Source: Tindallia magadiensis (GTDB taxonomy: Bacteria > Bacillota > Clostridia > Peptostreptococcales > Tindalliaceae). Taken from it: a DNA stretch of 64,000 bases. This document shows positions 55,304-64,000 of the stretch, in pieces (the first letter of the stretch is position 1; every line of letters begins with the position of its first letter). The stretch covers positions 1 to 64,000 of the forward strand of contig NZ_FOQA01000006.1 of the NCBI RefSeq assembly GCF_900113635.1. Reading direction: 5' to 3'. A model generated the notes under the pieces. The model was given only the letters and a program-made list of their open reading frames with translations. It was not told where the DNA came from and ran no database searches. The translations under genes were made by a program, and so were the position numbers.

Positions 55304-56020
55304 TTATCTCCACAATACTTCCCACAAAAATTGGGGCAACACAGCCATTCGTTTCACCCTCCATGGTTCTTTTATCAATCGATAAAACCATTCCAAGCCA
55401 ATCTTTTGAAAGATAAGAGGCGCTCTTTTCACATTGCCCGCATATACATCAAGACTTCCACCAACACCCATCGCCAATTTACAATTTAATCGATGCTGGT
55501 TTTCGCTAATCCAGATTTCCTGCTTCGGAAATCCTAAACCAGCAAACAAAGCATCTGCTCCAGACAAGTTAATCATTTTGATCATTTCTTCTGTCTCACT
55601 ATTTTCAAAATACCCATGATGGGTGCCAACAATCTTAATATTAGCATATTTTTGATTGATATTAAGTGCCGCTTGTTCGCAGGTTCCAGGTTTTCCCCCT
55701 AAGAGAAAAATTTTCTTTTCGTGCAAATGACAATAAGAAAGAATTTGATCCATTGTATCAATACCTGTCACTCGCTCCTTAATCCCTTTTCTCTTTATTT
55801 TCGAAGCAATCACCAGTCCAATTCCATCAGCTAGTACTAAGTCCGAGGCATTCAGCGCTTTCATTAATCCCTCGTTTCTCTGTGCCTCCATCACCATTTC
55901 TGGGTTAGGCGTCATAATAAGATTACACTGGCATTCATTCATAAAGTCATCAATAATAAGTGGTATTTGCGAATGATCGACAGCTGATACAGGAACTCCC
56001 ATTATAATTACTGATTTCAT
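55304..56020 (-). CDS. tagA: TagA/WecG/CpsF-family glycosyltransferase
   Basis: 238 residues. Family motifs TPNPEMVMEAQ near 37, LADGIGLVIASK near 64, FLLGGKPGTCEQAA near 105, LFAGLGFPKQEIWISENQ near 163-180 and GVGGSLDVYAGNVKRAP near 190. In Bacillus TagA adds ManNAc to lipid-linked GlcNAc in the linkage unit of wall teichoic acid. Here it probably makes the secondary cell-wall polymer to which S-layer proteins bind. Its ATG overlaps the csaB stop (TAATG). Confidence 0.9.
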   Translation of the reverse strand: MKSVIIMGVPVSAVDHSQIPLIIDDFMNECQCNLIMTPNPEMVMEAQRNEGLMKALNASDLVLADGIGLVIASKIKRKGIKERVTGIDTMDQILSYCHLHEKKIFLLGGKPGTCEQAALNINQKYANIKIVGTHHGYFENSETEEMIKMINLSGADALFAGLGFPKQEIWISENQHRLNCKLAMGVGGSLDVYAGNVKRAPLIFQKIGLEWFYRLIKEPWRVKRMAVLPQFLWEVLWR

Positions 56021-57093
56021 TACCACTTTTCTCCTTTATCCATGAATTCTCTAAGCATTTTAGCATTTTTTAGAGCCTTAATGCTTAACTTCTTTTTTGT
56101 CTCTATCAAATTTGCTACGTAACTTTCCTGTTCTTTTATGAGTAAAGCAATTGACTCCATTATTTCTTGTTCTGTTAAGGATTCCACATCACCAGCGCAA
56201 GGTTGACCTACCTGATTCAAAAAGCTTGAAACTTTTGATTCATAAGAGAGTCCAACCATTGGTACACCTGCTATTGCTGCGAAAATAAGTGAATGAAGCC
56301 TCATTCCTATAAGAAAGTTTAACTTACTCATCTGAGCAATCATCTCTCGAGGTTTCATTGGATGATCGAGAATCATTGACGGCGACTCCATCATTGATGC
56401 CACTTCTTCAGAAATCCTTATATCGGAAGGGTGATGCATTGGTAAGAAAAGAATCCGATAACCACGTTTTACTAGTTGATCCGCACATAGAGCTATTATT
56501 CTACAATAATTTTCTTTTCCTTTCCAATTTCTAATCGAAATACCGACTACTGGTTCCTTAAAGGACAGGTTTTCTTCGCTTTCAATAGATTCTAAATTAA
56601 AAGCTGCATCCGCCGTTACTGTTATTGGTTTTGATACTCCAAGGGATTCCATTACTTTTTTAGATTCATTATCACGTAGCGTTATCAAATCAACTTTATT
56701 GATAATCACTTTTGCTAGCCACTTATTAAAAGGTCGATTGATGGGTCCGAATCCATTTCCATAAAAAACAACTTTTTTCCCAGCCATTTTTGCTAATAAA
56801 ATAATTCCAAGATAATAAAGTAAAGACCTGCTGCTGGTAATATCTTGGAGAATCGACCCACCACCACTCATGACTACATCGGATTGATAAATCTTTTTAA
56901 CCACTTGCCAAAAGCGATTACGACTAACAGCTTCAATTTTGTATCTTTTTTCTGTTTCAATAGCGTTATAACTAAGTGCTGCCAGTTGAATCCCTGGCAT
57001 CTCTGCTCGAAAAGACGCTACGATCGCTTCCAGGATGGCTTCATCACCAATGTTATTAAACCCGTAATATCCAAACATAAAGATTCGTTTCAT
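56020..57093 (-). CDS. csaB: Polysaccharide pyruvyl transferase CsaB
   Basis: About 357 residues. The N-terminus IFMFGYYGFNNIGDEAILEA (near 4-23), VVMSGGGSILQDITSSRSLL near 75, FYGNGFGPINRP near 112 and GMRLHSLIFAAIAGVPMVGL near 285 are the CsaB signature. CsaB adds pyruvate ketals to the secondary cell-wall polymer, the ligand for SLH-domain S-layer proteins. ATG 57093 follows GAGGAAGGA; the GTG at 57111 lies inside the upstream gene's end. Flanking TagA and DUF5693 genes support an S-layer anchoring cluster. Confidence 0.92.
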   Translation of the reverse strand: MKRIFMFGYYGFNNIGDEAILEAIVASFRAEMPGIQLAALSYNAIETEKRYKIEAVSRNRFWQVVKKIYQSDVVMSGGGSILQDITSSRSLLYYLGIILLAKMAGKKVVFYGNGFGPINRPFNKWLAKVIINKVDLITLRDNESKKVMESLGVSKPITVTADAAFNLESIESEENLSFKEPVVGISIRNWKGKENYCRIIALCADQLVKRGYRILFLPMHHPSDIRISEEVASMMESPSMILDHPMKPREMIAQMSKLNFLIGMRLHSLIFAAIAGVPMVGLSYESKVSSFLNQVGQPCAGDVESLTEQEIMESIALLIKEQESYVANLIETKKKLSIKALKNAKMLREFMDKGEKW

Positions 57094-57107
57094 ATTATGT
57101 TCCTTCC

Positions 57108-59300
57108 TCACGATTGATTTCTGTCAAGATCCAGCGTATCCCACATCGGTCGAATCCATCGCTTAAAGATAGCTACTAACATCATTAAAGCCAGTAAATA
57201 GACAATAAAAAATGGAACAGAAGCGATCAGTGAATAAATAGTTCTGATAACAGATACATAGACCGGAGTTCGTAAATGACTGAATGTGTTGACTATTGAA
57301 GTCTGTCCTATTACAGCCGCCATTCCCGTAAGAAATAGTAAGGATTTAAATCTTAATGATGCAATGTATCCACCAAGCATTAATGCCGGAAAGGCTACCG
57401 TGAACTCTTTTGTCCTTGGACGCACCAGTAGTTTTTCTTCCAAAAAGTTTCGAATAATCATTTCTAATTCCAGTGGTTGTAGGTTTCCTTCATGCCCTGT
57501 TCGAGCAATATACACATATCCCGTAATCATAACCAAACCAAGTACGGCTACATAAATGATTTTTATATTTTCCATTAATAAGGTTCTGATTTCATAAAGC
57601 CTTATATGAGGACTATACACTTCTTCTTCTTTTCGCTTATATCCGAAAAAGTACATAAACTGCAAAGCAAAAACGCCAATAGGAATTAACTGTGCTATTT
57701 TCACCCCGCGAAAGATGTCCATTTCTAATAAATAGCGGACATCAGAAAGAATAGCTGCCACAATAATAGCACCAATGGCAGAAACAGCCGTTACTTTCAA
57801 TAATATTAAAATACCAATTGAAAATGCCTGCAAAACTTTCTGCTGTTTTTCCTTTAAGGATATCTTCCATAACTCTTCACAGAAATAATGCATCCCTAAA
57901 GAAGTAAAAATTACCGCCGCTGCCAATGCAATCAGTTTTTCTCCCCAGGTTGGCTTCATCACCCACAGCCCAAATAGAACCAAGATTGCCATCAGCAGTA
58001 ATGCACCCCACAGCATATTCGGTAACGGCAATAGTTTTTTCATCACTAAAACCATTCCTGCCGCTGCACCGACCACCATTAAAAGAATCCCTGTCATTCC
58101 TGCCTGATGCTCGCTAAAAGTCGATGCTTCTCCAAGACTCATTCCATGTCGTGAAATTCTTTCTTCAAACCGTGCAAAGGTTTTTTCATATTCCTCTGCG
58201 TCTGTAATATAAACATTTGGATTTTCCATAAATGGTTTGAAATAAATAACACGTATATTTCTCTCTGTTACAGCTCTGTAAAGGGTATTCTCAATTTCTT
58301 CGGCTCCTTCGTAATGATAGAACTGGTATCTCTGTTGAACAAAAGGCCATACATTAAAAACCCTAACGGAATGATATTTCATTCTGTCCGCTAAATCATC
58401 AAAACCGTCCAGCTCCAAATGTTCTCGCTGAAAGGATGTTTCAATCATTCCCAAACTTATTCCGTTTTCAATCAAGTAGTTTTCGAGTTTTGAAGATGAT
58501 CCATCAGCATATCCCGGTATCTGTCTACCCGAAAAGAACATTGCCGAAGGTTCAATATCATAATAGGCCATGTCTTCTAATAATGCGTCTATATATTTTT
58601 CACCGGTCCAGTCTTTGTATCCGTGAGGTCTGGGCATTATTTCAAGCCCTGCATTTTTAATAGTTTCCACTTTTTCCGGATTAAAACCCAGGCTTAATCT
58701 GTTTAGTTGCGAGGAATGTACTCGTTGTTCCCACATATAACTTCTTCCATCGGTATCTTCTAATTGTTGTGGTTCCGTAAAAACAGCATCATTAATTGAC
58801 CCATGAATAACAACTGCATAGGTTTCTCCTTCTTCAAGCAAAGTGAACTTCTCTTCCTTGTATCGACTGATCAGTCCATTGGAAATTTTATCGTACAAAT
58901 CTTTTTCTTCTGTCATAACCACGACATCATAATCATCAATGCCTGTTTCGCTATGATAATGTACGAGAGATTCTGGTGCAAAGCGTTCCCAATTCCACTC
59001 TCTCAGAATATCTCTCCCTACTTCAACGCTTAAAGGTTTTAGTTCTTGACGTAAAAGCCCTAGACTATCCTCTTCCAAAACAACATGAGTGGCACCTAAT
59101 TCCTTGAACTTGTTTAGCCACCATTCAAAGCTATGCTCAGATTGTTCCGCCAATTCTTTTGTTTCGTAATAATCGATATATATTTCTATCTGTTTATGTT
59201 CAGACTCTATGTTCATTCGTTGATTAATCACCATCATACCACTTACCATAGAAATGGCTATTAACAGGATTAATAATTTGTCAAAGGAAAAGTTTTTCAT
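57108..59300 (-). CDS. DUF5693-family polytopic membrane protein
   Basis: 730 residues. A signal-anchor helix (about 9-26) leads to an extracytoplasmic domain (about 35-400) with a barrel-like organisation (EWWLNKFKELGATHVVLEED, ENYLIENGISLGMIETSFQ, ERNIRVIYFKPF), then at least ten hydrophobic helices (about 405-720). I recognise this as the DUF5693 type that travels with csaB and tagA in clostridia; its biochemical role is not known. The outer domain's ELGATHVVLEE and NIRVIYFKPF pattern recalls polysaccharide-deacetylase-like folds, but I see no metal motif. Export or assembly of the pyruvylated cell-wall polymer is an inference from neighbours. Confidence 0.75.
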   Translation of the reverse strand: MKNFSFDKLLILLIAISMVSGMMVINQRMNIESEHKQIEIYIDYYETKELAEQSEHSFEWWLNKFKELGATHVVLEEDSLGLLRQELKPLSVEVGRDILREWNWERFAPESLVHYHSETGIDDYDVVVMTEEKDLYDKISNGLISRYKEEKFTLLEEGETYAVVIHGSINDAVFTEPQQLEDTDGRSYMWEQRVHSSQLNRLSLGFNPEKVETIKNAGLEIMPRPHGYKDWTGEKYIDALLEDMAYYDIEPSAMFFSGRQIPGYADGSSSKLENYLIENGISLGMIETSFQREHLELDGFDDLADRMKYHSVRVFNVWPFVQQRYQFYHYEGAEEIENTLYRAVTERNIRVIYFKPFMENPNVYITDAEEYEKTFARFEERISRHGMSLGEASTFSEHQAGMTGILLMVVGAAAGMVLVMKKLLPLPNMLWGALLLMAILVLFGLWVMKPTWGEKLIALAAAVIFTSLGMHYFCEELWKISLKEKQQKVLQAFSIGILILLKVTAVSAIGAIIVAAILSDVRYLLEMDIFRGVKIAQLIPIGVFALQFMYFFGYKRKEEEVYSPHIRLYEIRTLLMENIKIIYVAVLGLVMITGYVYIARTGHEGNLQPLELEMIIRNFLEEKLLVRPRTKEFTVAFPALMLGGYIASLRFKSLLFLTGMAAVIGQTSIVNTFSHLRTPVYVSVIRTIYSLIASVPFFIVYLLALMMLVAIFKRWIRPMWDTLDLDRNQS

Positions 59301-59330
59301 CTCATTAGTCCTTTCATATCAATAATAGGC

Positions 59331-59381
59331 TCAAAAGCAGGCAGGAAATGTATGAGTGTCTACACTCCTGCCTGCTTTTGA
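59331..59381. terminator. Terminator after mazEF
   Basis: Arms of 15 bases, TCAAAAGCAGGCAGG (59331-59345) and CCTGCCTGCTTTTGA (59367-59381), pair perfectly; the loop contains a small AGTGT/ACACT hairpin. On the minus strand CTTTTGAG ends the structure. It separates alr-mazEF from the DUF5693 gene. Confidence 0.8.
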
Positions 59382-59425
59382 TATCGTATTTCACTTAAGT
59401 AACTGTTTTTTTCTATGTATTGATC

Positions 59426-59773
59426 CTAAAAATCCATAAGCCCCAAACTAATCATTAATGCTTGATTTACCTCATCCATCGGTTCATCATCGATTCTTCC
59501 TAATCGTTGTTGAAGTCGCTTTTTATCTATGGTTCTTATTTGCTCCAACAGAATGACTGAATCTTTAACCAATCCATAGTCAGGAGCTTTTACTTCGATA
59601 TGGGTTGGGAGTTTCGCTTTGTTGATCTGTGTTGTTATTGCCGCAACAATAACTGTCGGACTGTAGCGATTTCCTATATTGTTCTGTACAATCAAAACCG
59701 GTCGGATCCCTCCCTGCTCTGACCCGACCGCAGGACTTAAATCAGCATAGTATATTTCTCCTCGTTTTACCAT
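59426..59773 (-). CDS. mazF: MazF/EndoA-type mRNA interferase toxin
   Basis: 115 residues of the PemK/MazF fold: [60 protein letters not shown] and [18 protein letters not shown]. The QGGxRP loop and T/S-x-x-T core of Bacillus EndoA, a UACAU-specific RNase, are kept. ATG 59773 has AGAGGTG upstream and overlaps the antitoxin gene by 7 bases. This chromosomal pair beside alr is the standard Firmicutes arrangement rather than a mobile addiction module. Confidence 0.94.
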   Translation of the reverse strand: MVKRGEIYYADLSPAVGSEQGGIRPVLIVQNNIGNRYSPTVIVAAITTQINKAKLPTHIEVKAPDYGLVKDSVILLEQIRTIDKKRLQQRLGRIDDEPMDEVNQALMISLGLMDF

Positions 59774-60057
59774 GGCACCTCTTTCCATTCCGGCATTTCG
59801 TCTTCATAATTTTCTAACAACGCATACTCTATACAAAGACCGATCTCTGCCAAAGCCAAGTTGATAGTTCCCATTTCTTCGTATCCGTTTTTCATTTCTT
59901 CATGCATAAGTGTCTTGCTTTTTTCACACATAAAAAAATGAATTGCTTCCTTAACAACTTGATTTCTGCTCTTATGTTCGCGTTTCCTGAAGTGGTCCAG
60001 TTCACGTATTAAGTTTTCTGGTAAACTAATGGTTAGCAACTGTTCCGGCTTCTTCAT
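59767..60057 (-). CDS. mazE: MazE/EndoAI-type ribbon-helix-helix antitoxin
   Basis: 96 residues. The N-terminal ribbon-helix-helix ([36 protein letters not shown]) binds DNA, and the acidic C-terminus ([20 protein letters not shown]) binds and blocks the toxin. Bacillus EndoAI has the same layout. GGAGGTG precedes ATG. It lies 54 bases downstream of alr and is translationally coupled to mazF. Confidence 0.9.
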   Translation of the reverse strand: MKKPEQLLTISLPENLIRELDHFRKREHKSRNQVVKEAIHFFMCEKSKTLMHEEMKNGYEEMGTINLALAEIGLCIEYALLENYEDEMPEWKEVPW

Positions 60058-60111
60058 ATTGCACCTCCGGACCGAAAAGTAATTTGTTACCGCATATTAT
60101 AACCGATTGGA

Positions 60112-61302
60112 TTAGAATATGTCAACGCAGCTTTCAAGAAGATCATCATGAGATTCCATTATTTTGTCATTTAAGATATACACTTTCGGAACTCGTCTTC
60201 CAACCATGCATACAATTTCATAATTAATGGTCCCAAGACTACGGGCTACTTCATCAACGGTTTTCCCCTGATCTTCTTCTAGGGCATATAGCAATACTTC
60301 GTCGTCTTGTTTTACTTCAATCCCTGTCACATCAATCATGCATTGATCCATGCATATTCGTCCTACTACCGGGCATTCAGATCCCTTAATGGTTACGGTT
60401 GCTTTTTCACCAAGCATTCTGGTAAATCCGTCGGCGTAACCGATGGGCAATGTCGCAATGGTCATTTTTTGCGAAGCCCTAAAAGTCAGTCCATAGCTGA
60501 CACCCGTCCCAGCTTCAATCTCCTTTACATGCGCCACTTTTGTTTTTAGCGCCATGACTCTTTTAAGTTGAATATTCTGATGGTCCACTTCCTCCGAAGG
60601 ATAAAGGCCATACATCATGATTCCTACCCTTACCATGTCGAGATGAGTTTCCGGCATATCCATCGTTGCGGCACTATTAGCAATATGTTTTATAGGGATT
60701 TGAAGACCTTCGGTCTCTAATTGGTGGCAAAACTTATGATACCGATCCATTTGAATCCGTGCTTCTTTTTTGTCTGATTCGTCCGCAGCCGCAAAATGCG
60801 TGTATAGCCCTTCTATTTTTATGTTTTCAAGCTTCCCTATTTCTAAAATTGCTTTCATCGATTCTTCATTAGGCTGAAACCCTAACCTGGACATTCCCGT
60901 ATCCAGTTTAATGTGTACCACAGCGCTTTTGTCCCTTGCTTGTGCCTGTTTAGATAAGGCCACTGCCTGATCCAAAGTGTAGATGGTTAATGTGATTTCT
61001 TTTTCTACGGCGTAAACAACACTGTCATCCGGGGTGTATCCTAGTACCATCAGGTTTTTCTTATAACCTGCATTGCGCAATTCTATCGCTTCTGTTAACG
61101 TTGCCACCGCCATTCTTTCAACACCTATAGTCTCTAGGTGCCTGGAGATATGAACGGCTCCATGACCATATCCATTGGCTTTGATCACAGCACATATTTG
61201 TGTGTTCTTCGGTATGTGCTTTCTAATCTCATTCATATTATGAGTCAGACGATCCAAGTGAATTTCTGCCCACACAGGTCTAACCAAACGCTCATTGTTC
61301 AT
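60112..61302 (-). CDS. alr: Alanine racemase
   Basis: PLP enzyme giving D-alanine for peptidoglycan. 396 residues: the PLP Lys in AVIKANGYGHGAVHISRHLE near 40, KLDTGMSRLGF near 135, THFAAADE near 168, HIANSAATMDMP near 207, RVGIMMYG and the second catalytic Tyr in GVSYGLTF near 275, then GRICMDQCMIDVT near 320. ATG follows GGAGTG, 4 bases after the acpS stop, so both are co-transcribed. Confidence 0.95.
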   Translation of the reverse strand: MNNERLVRPVWAEIHLDRLTHNMNEIRKHIPKNTQICAVIKANGYGHGAVHISRHLETIGVERMAVATLTEAIELRNAGYKKNLMVLGYTPDDSVVYAVEKEITLTIYTLDQAVALSKQAQARDKSAVVHIKLDTGMSRLGFQPNEESMKAILEIGKLENIKIEGLYTHFAAADESDKKEARIQMDRYHKFCHQLETEGLQIPIKHIANSAATMDMPETHLDMVRVGIMMYGLYPSEEVDHQNIQLKRVMALKTKVAHVKEIEAGTGVSYGLTFRASQKMTIATLPIGYADGFTRMLGEKATVTIKGSECPVVGRICMDQCMIDVTGIEVKQDDEVLLYALEEDQGKTVDEVARSLGTINYEIVCMVGRRVPKVYILNDKIMESHDDLLESCVDIF

Positions 61303-61306
61303 AGAG

Positions 61307-61699
61307 TTACACTCCTTCCTTTAGAGAGGTATTTTCACCAATTGCATAAGCCATTGCTAATTCCTTAGTGTGTGTAATGCTAATATGAATATGATTAATC
61401 CCTTTCTCTCCAGCAACCGATAGGGCCTTGCTTTTTAGTGTAATGGAGGGACCTCCCTCAGCATTTTTCAGCACCACAATATCATGCCAACCTACTTTCC
61501 CTATACCAGTTCCCAGAACTTTGGATACCGCTTCTTTTGCTGCAAAAATTCCCGCTATGGTCTCTGCTTTACCTCCACGTTCCTGATATTGTTTTTTCTC
61601 CTCAGCCGTCAGTATTTTATCCAAAAATCCAGAATGCTTCTTTACGGCATCCTTAATGCGGTGAATTTCAATAAGATCAATACCTGTAGAAACAATCAT
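61307..61699 (-). CDS. acpS: Holo-[acyl-carrier-protein] synthase
   Basis: Transfers 4'-phosphopantetheine from CoA to acyl carrier protein. 130 residues with the two family motifs: STGIDLIEIHRIKDAV at the start (Asp8) and IAGIFAAKEAVSKVLGTGIG near 48-68 (the F-A-x-K-E-A metal site), ending with ISITHTKELAMAYAI. The position upstream of alr and mazEF matches other Firmicutes. Confidence 0.94.
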   Translation of the reverse strand: MIVSTGIDLIEIHRIKDAVKKHSGFLDKILTAEEKKQYQERGGKAETIAGIFAAKEAVSKVLGTGIGKVGWHDIVVLKNAEGGPSITLKSKALSVAGEKGINHIHISITHTKELAMAYAIGENTSLKEGV

Positions 61700-61737
61700 A
61701 TACGTCTCTCACTCTCCAGTACAGTTTAGGTAAACTA

Positions 61738-62361
61738 TTATTTACTGTCCGTATATTGTATCTGATTATCCAGTTTCTCCATTTGTTCAGGACCAAGCAA
61801 AGAGTGTAGGAATTGATAATACACTTGTATTTTCTCTTCTGCTTTTTCTTTATGCTCCCTCAGCACATTAAGCTTATTTCGAACTTGTTCAATTTCCGCT
61901 TCCACCTTTTGATGTGCCTGATTTTCTTTGATCAAATGAAGCGCTGCTTTTTCAACCGTTGCATTAAGCAACTCCATATTTGCATTTTGTATATCTACTG
62001 GCATTCTATCTCTTTTTTCATAGGCATTTTCAAGTTGCTGATTTACTTTCTGCAACTCTTCTTTTGTTTTATCCATCTTATCAATCACATGGTACTGATC
62101 ATTTTCGTTAAGACGATGAGACATTTCTAAGATGATTTTAGTAGTTTCCGCTTTCTTCTTTTTGAATCTATTGATTTCTGCTTCATTTGTTTTTTCTTCT
62201 TTTACTAATTGTTCCAGTTTTTTTGATAATGCATCTATCTTTCTATCCTTGATATGAACCGACATGCTTCTCCACAAGGGATCCTTTATCAGTAAGGGAA
62301 CTTTATTCCTTTTCACCAATTCTTCATTAAGCTGAATATCTGGTCTGTTCTTAAAAATCAT
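61738..62361 (-). CDS. Coiled-coil protein of unknown function
   Basis: 207 residues, very rich in Lys, Glu and Gln. Residues about 40-195 form long heptad-rich helices (SKKLEQLVKEEKTNEAEINR, KTKEELQKVNQQLENAYEKR, KVEAEIEQVRNKLNVLREHK). There is no signal peptide, membrane helix or catalytic motif that I recognise. A GGGGTAAGGTGATG site precedes ATG. It lies 33 bases after the antiporter-like gene and 38 before acpS, so it could belong to either unit. It may be structural or a scaffold; I assign no function. Confidence 0.65.
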   Translation of the reverse strand: MIFKNRPDIQLNEELVKRNKVPLLIKDPLWRSMSVHIKDRKIDALSKKLEQLVKEEKTNEAEINRFKKKKAETTKIILEMSHRLNENDQYHVIDKMDKTKEELQKVNQQLENAYEKRDRMPVDIQNANMELLNATVEKAALHLIKENQAHQKVEAEIEQVRNKLNVLREHKEKAEEKIQVYYQFLHSLLGPEQMEKLDNQIQYTDSK

Positions 62362-62394
62362 TTCATCACCTTACCCCTTAGTGTCATTGTTACA

Positions 62395-64000
62395 TTAAAC
62401 AAAAACCCGGGAAATCACCAGCATCGCTAAAATAACAGACAGTAAAATCGCATAAATTAATGTGTCTCCAAATATAATTGGCTTTTCATACCTTTGAACA
62501 CAAAAATCCGGAAACTTTTCGCATACCGTATGGACAGGTGAGTAAATATACCTTTCTGCATTCGCCCAGCTAGGTAGTTTAAGATGGAACAAATGAAATT
62601 TCATTCCAATAAGAAACATTCCCAATCCAAGAGCATATACAATGATCATACCACTAAGATCTTTCCAGTTCCAGAAGTTCATATCTATTAAATAATTTGA
62701 AATAAATTCGGGATCATAGGAGAATGCCATTGCTGCAGGTATTAAGGCTGTATCCATCAGCCAGTTTGGTGCCACTCCAAAGAAAATAATAAAAGCAGCT
62801 AAAATTCCCATCGGTATATTCATAGTTTTAGGGTCTTCGATTTTCAAAGTCTCATTATCTTTGTTTTTTCTTAGAAAAATAAAATAGAAAAATTTTATAA
62901 ATGAACATACGGTTCCAGCGCTTACCACCGTAAAAATCCATTCAGCATATTCAAAGGAGGGATGGCCATAAAGAAATGCCTCTTCAATTGCATGATGCAA
63001 CACCGTCTTACTGGCATAACCATTAAACAGGGGCATCCCTGTAATCCCAAGAGCCGCTATTAAGCAAAGTGCAGCTGTAATCGGCATCTTTCTCCACAAG
63101 CTTCCCATTTTATACATGTTCGTTTCCCCTGTCTGGTAGTAGACCACTCCTGCTACCATAAACAGCAACACCTTAAATAAAGAATGGTTCAACATATGGT
63201 ACATACTTCCCACAAATCCCATTGGTCCAATGTAACCAAGATACGCCGCAACACCTGCTCCCATAATGATATAACCCATTTGCGAAACACTATGGTAAGC
63301 AAGCATTTTTTTTGTGCTTGCCTGTTGAAGTGCCATAAAAACTCCGACTACCATCGTTAAAATACCAAGCCATATCACTACAAAGCCTATATTCGCTGAT
63401 ACTTCCCATAGCTTTGGATAAAATTGAAGGCCCTGCGTTGCATCAACAGAAAAAGTGACAGACAACACTTTTAAGATTCCATAGGCTCCTACTTTAATCA
63501 AAACGCCTGACGATAGTGCGATTACCGCAATAGGTGCTCCATCATAGACTTTAGGCATCCAAAAGTGAAAGGGTGCCATACCCGCCTTTATCCCAAAGCC
63601 TACAATTAAGAAAAAAGCTATCATGTATTTGATATATCCTAGTTCACTAAAACGGACAGCTAGCGTTGTCCATTCGAAGGTTGCTGTGTAAGCAGACAAC
63701 ATCAAAATACCACTAAGAATCATCAAACCTCCAATAATGCCCATATAAATGTACACAAACCCAGCTTCTAATTGTTCGTCACCTCGGTGATAAACCATTA
63801 ATGCATAAGAAGCAAAGGTCATAATTTCAAAAAAGAGGAAAAAGCTCAGCAAATCTCCTGCTAAAAGCGTTCCTATCGTTGCAATATAAGTTACGGTGTA
63901 GAAGATATAATTAATATCTTCGCGACTAAAATAACCAATTACTAACCATAGCATTCCTGCCAATATCAGTAATGGAAAGTTTAATAGATCTACCTTAAAG
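62395..64000 (-). CDS. Proton-translocating antiporter-like subunit (NuoL/MrpD/HyfB family), 5' end beyond the window
   Basis: The frame is open to the right edge, so at least 534 residues are visible and the start is outside. About 13-14 membrane helices with the Proton_antipo_M core: DLLSFFLFFEIMTFASYALM near the visible start (with the conserved membrane Glu), GIKAGMAPFHFWMPKVYDGA near 145 (conserved Lys), AYHSVSQMGYIIMGAG near 245, MLNHSLFKVLLFMVAGVVYY (conserved Lys/His) and ITGMPLFNGYASK. Such subunits belong to complex I, Mrp sodium/proton antiporters or membrane hydrogenases; the neighbours that would decide lie outside. An ion-pumping role is likely. Confidence 0.82.
   Translation of the reverse strand, partial: FKVDLLNFPLLILAGMLWLVIGYFSREDINYIFYTVTYIATIGTLLAGDLLSFFLFFEIMTFASYALMVYHRGDEQLEAGFVYIYMGIIGGLMILSGILMLSAYTATFEWTTLAVRFSELGYIKYMIAFFLIVGFGIKAGMAPFHFWMPKVYDGAPIAVIALSSGVLIKVGAYGILKVLSVTFSVDATQGLQFYPKLWEVSANIGFVVIWLGILTMVVGVFMALQQASTKKMLAYHSVSQMGYIIMGAGVAAYLGYIGPMGFVGSMYHMLNHSLFKVLLFMVAGVVYYQTGETNMYKMGSLWRKMPITAALCLIAALGITGMPLFNGYASKTVLHHAIEEAFLYGHPSFEYAEWIFTVVSAGTVCSFIKFFYFIFLRKNKDNETLKIEDPKTMNIPMGILAAFIIFFGVAPNWLMDTALIPAAMAFSYDPEFISNYLIDMNFWNWKDLSGMIIVYALGLGMFLIGMKFHLFHLKLPSWANAERYIYSPVHTVCEKFPDFCVQRYEKPIIFGDTLIYAILLSVILAMLVISRVFV

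Noticed and set aside
59426-60057. mazEF as a mobile plasmid-addiction module
   Set aside because: It sits between alr and neighbouring core genes as in most Firmicutes chromosomes, with no sign of mobility.
1-64000. CRISPR arrays, tRNA or rRNA genes, intact insertion sequences
   Set aside because: I looked for regularly spaced repeats, tRNA-like T-arm patterns and transposase motifs and found none; the repeats seen are single terminator or operator hairpins.

Overview
The window reads as chromosome from a low-to-mid G+C, anaerobic, spore-forming member of the Clostridia (Firmicutes). The evidence is Firmicutes gene orders (murB-rapZ-yvcK-whiA, ftsEX-envC-ctpA-uvrBA, mazEF beside alr), a GerM-type sporulation protein, CsaB/TagA-type cell-wall genes, a selenocysteine formate dehydrogenase and Rnf-type electron-transfer genes. 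The antiporter-like subunit at the right edge would fit a salt- or alkali-adapted clostridium such as the Alkaliphilus/Tindallia group, but that placement is inference. Almost every gene lies on the minus strand; the exceptions are the GerM-like gene and the 5-formyl-THF cyclo-ligase gene. I see no rRNA, tRNA, CRISPR array or intact insertion sequence.

Layout by coordinate. 1-3.4 kb: an A+T-rich accessory segment with an isolated RecD/UvrD-like helicase and a decayed RhuM-family gene. 3.5-6.7 kb: rlmD with an unusual C-terminal extension, and a plus-strand GerM-like gene. 6.8-18.8 kb: a long minus-strand operon, murB-rapZ-yvcK-nudix-whiA-yqeB-dnaE-pfkA-pyk, headed by a good promoter. 18.8-20.4 kb: moaA plus a MOSC gene behind a candidate molybdenum-cofactor riboswitch with a terminator. 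20.5-27.4 kb: a ferritin-like gene, fdhD and a formate dehydrogenase operon (NuoE-like, thioredoxin-like [2Fe-2S], NuoF-like, FdhA). FdhA appears as two ORFs only because an in-frame TGA encodes selenocysteine; a bacterial SECIS hairpin follows it. 27.4-30.5 kb: uvrC-pspC-hprK.

30.8-38.6 kb is the most interesting part. Three tatA-like genes and tatC precede a TorD-like chaperone, a Tat-exported molybdopterin oxidoreductase, a membrane-anchored four-cluster ferredoxin subunit, and then only rnfC and rnfD. No NrfD/PsrC or cytochrome b subunit and no rnfGEAB are present. I infer a dedicated export-and-respiration module in which an RnfCD pair replaces the usual quinol-oxidising membrane subunit. 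A Crp/Fnr-type palindrome lies upstream of torD.

38.7-47.7 kb: ftsE-ftsX-envC-ctpA-uvrB-uvrA. 47.9-51.0 kb: fau1 (plus) and a Lon-family protease (minus). 51.2-59.3 kb: a secreted phosphodiester-glycosidase-like protein, then a YitT-family protein, TagA, CsaB and a DUF5693-type membrane protein, probably a cell-surface or S-layer-anchoring locus. 59.4-64 kb: mazEF, alr, acpS, a coiled-coil protein of unknown function and the 3' part of a proton-pumping antiporter-like subunit that runs off the window.

All gene assignments come from reading the protein sequences and recalling families; no database search was run. Many starts were moved inward from the longest ORF to the codon with a good ribosome-binding site.
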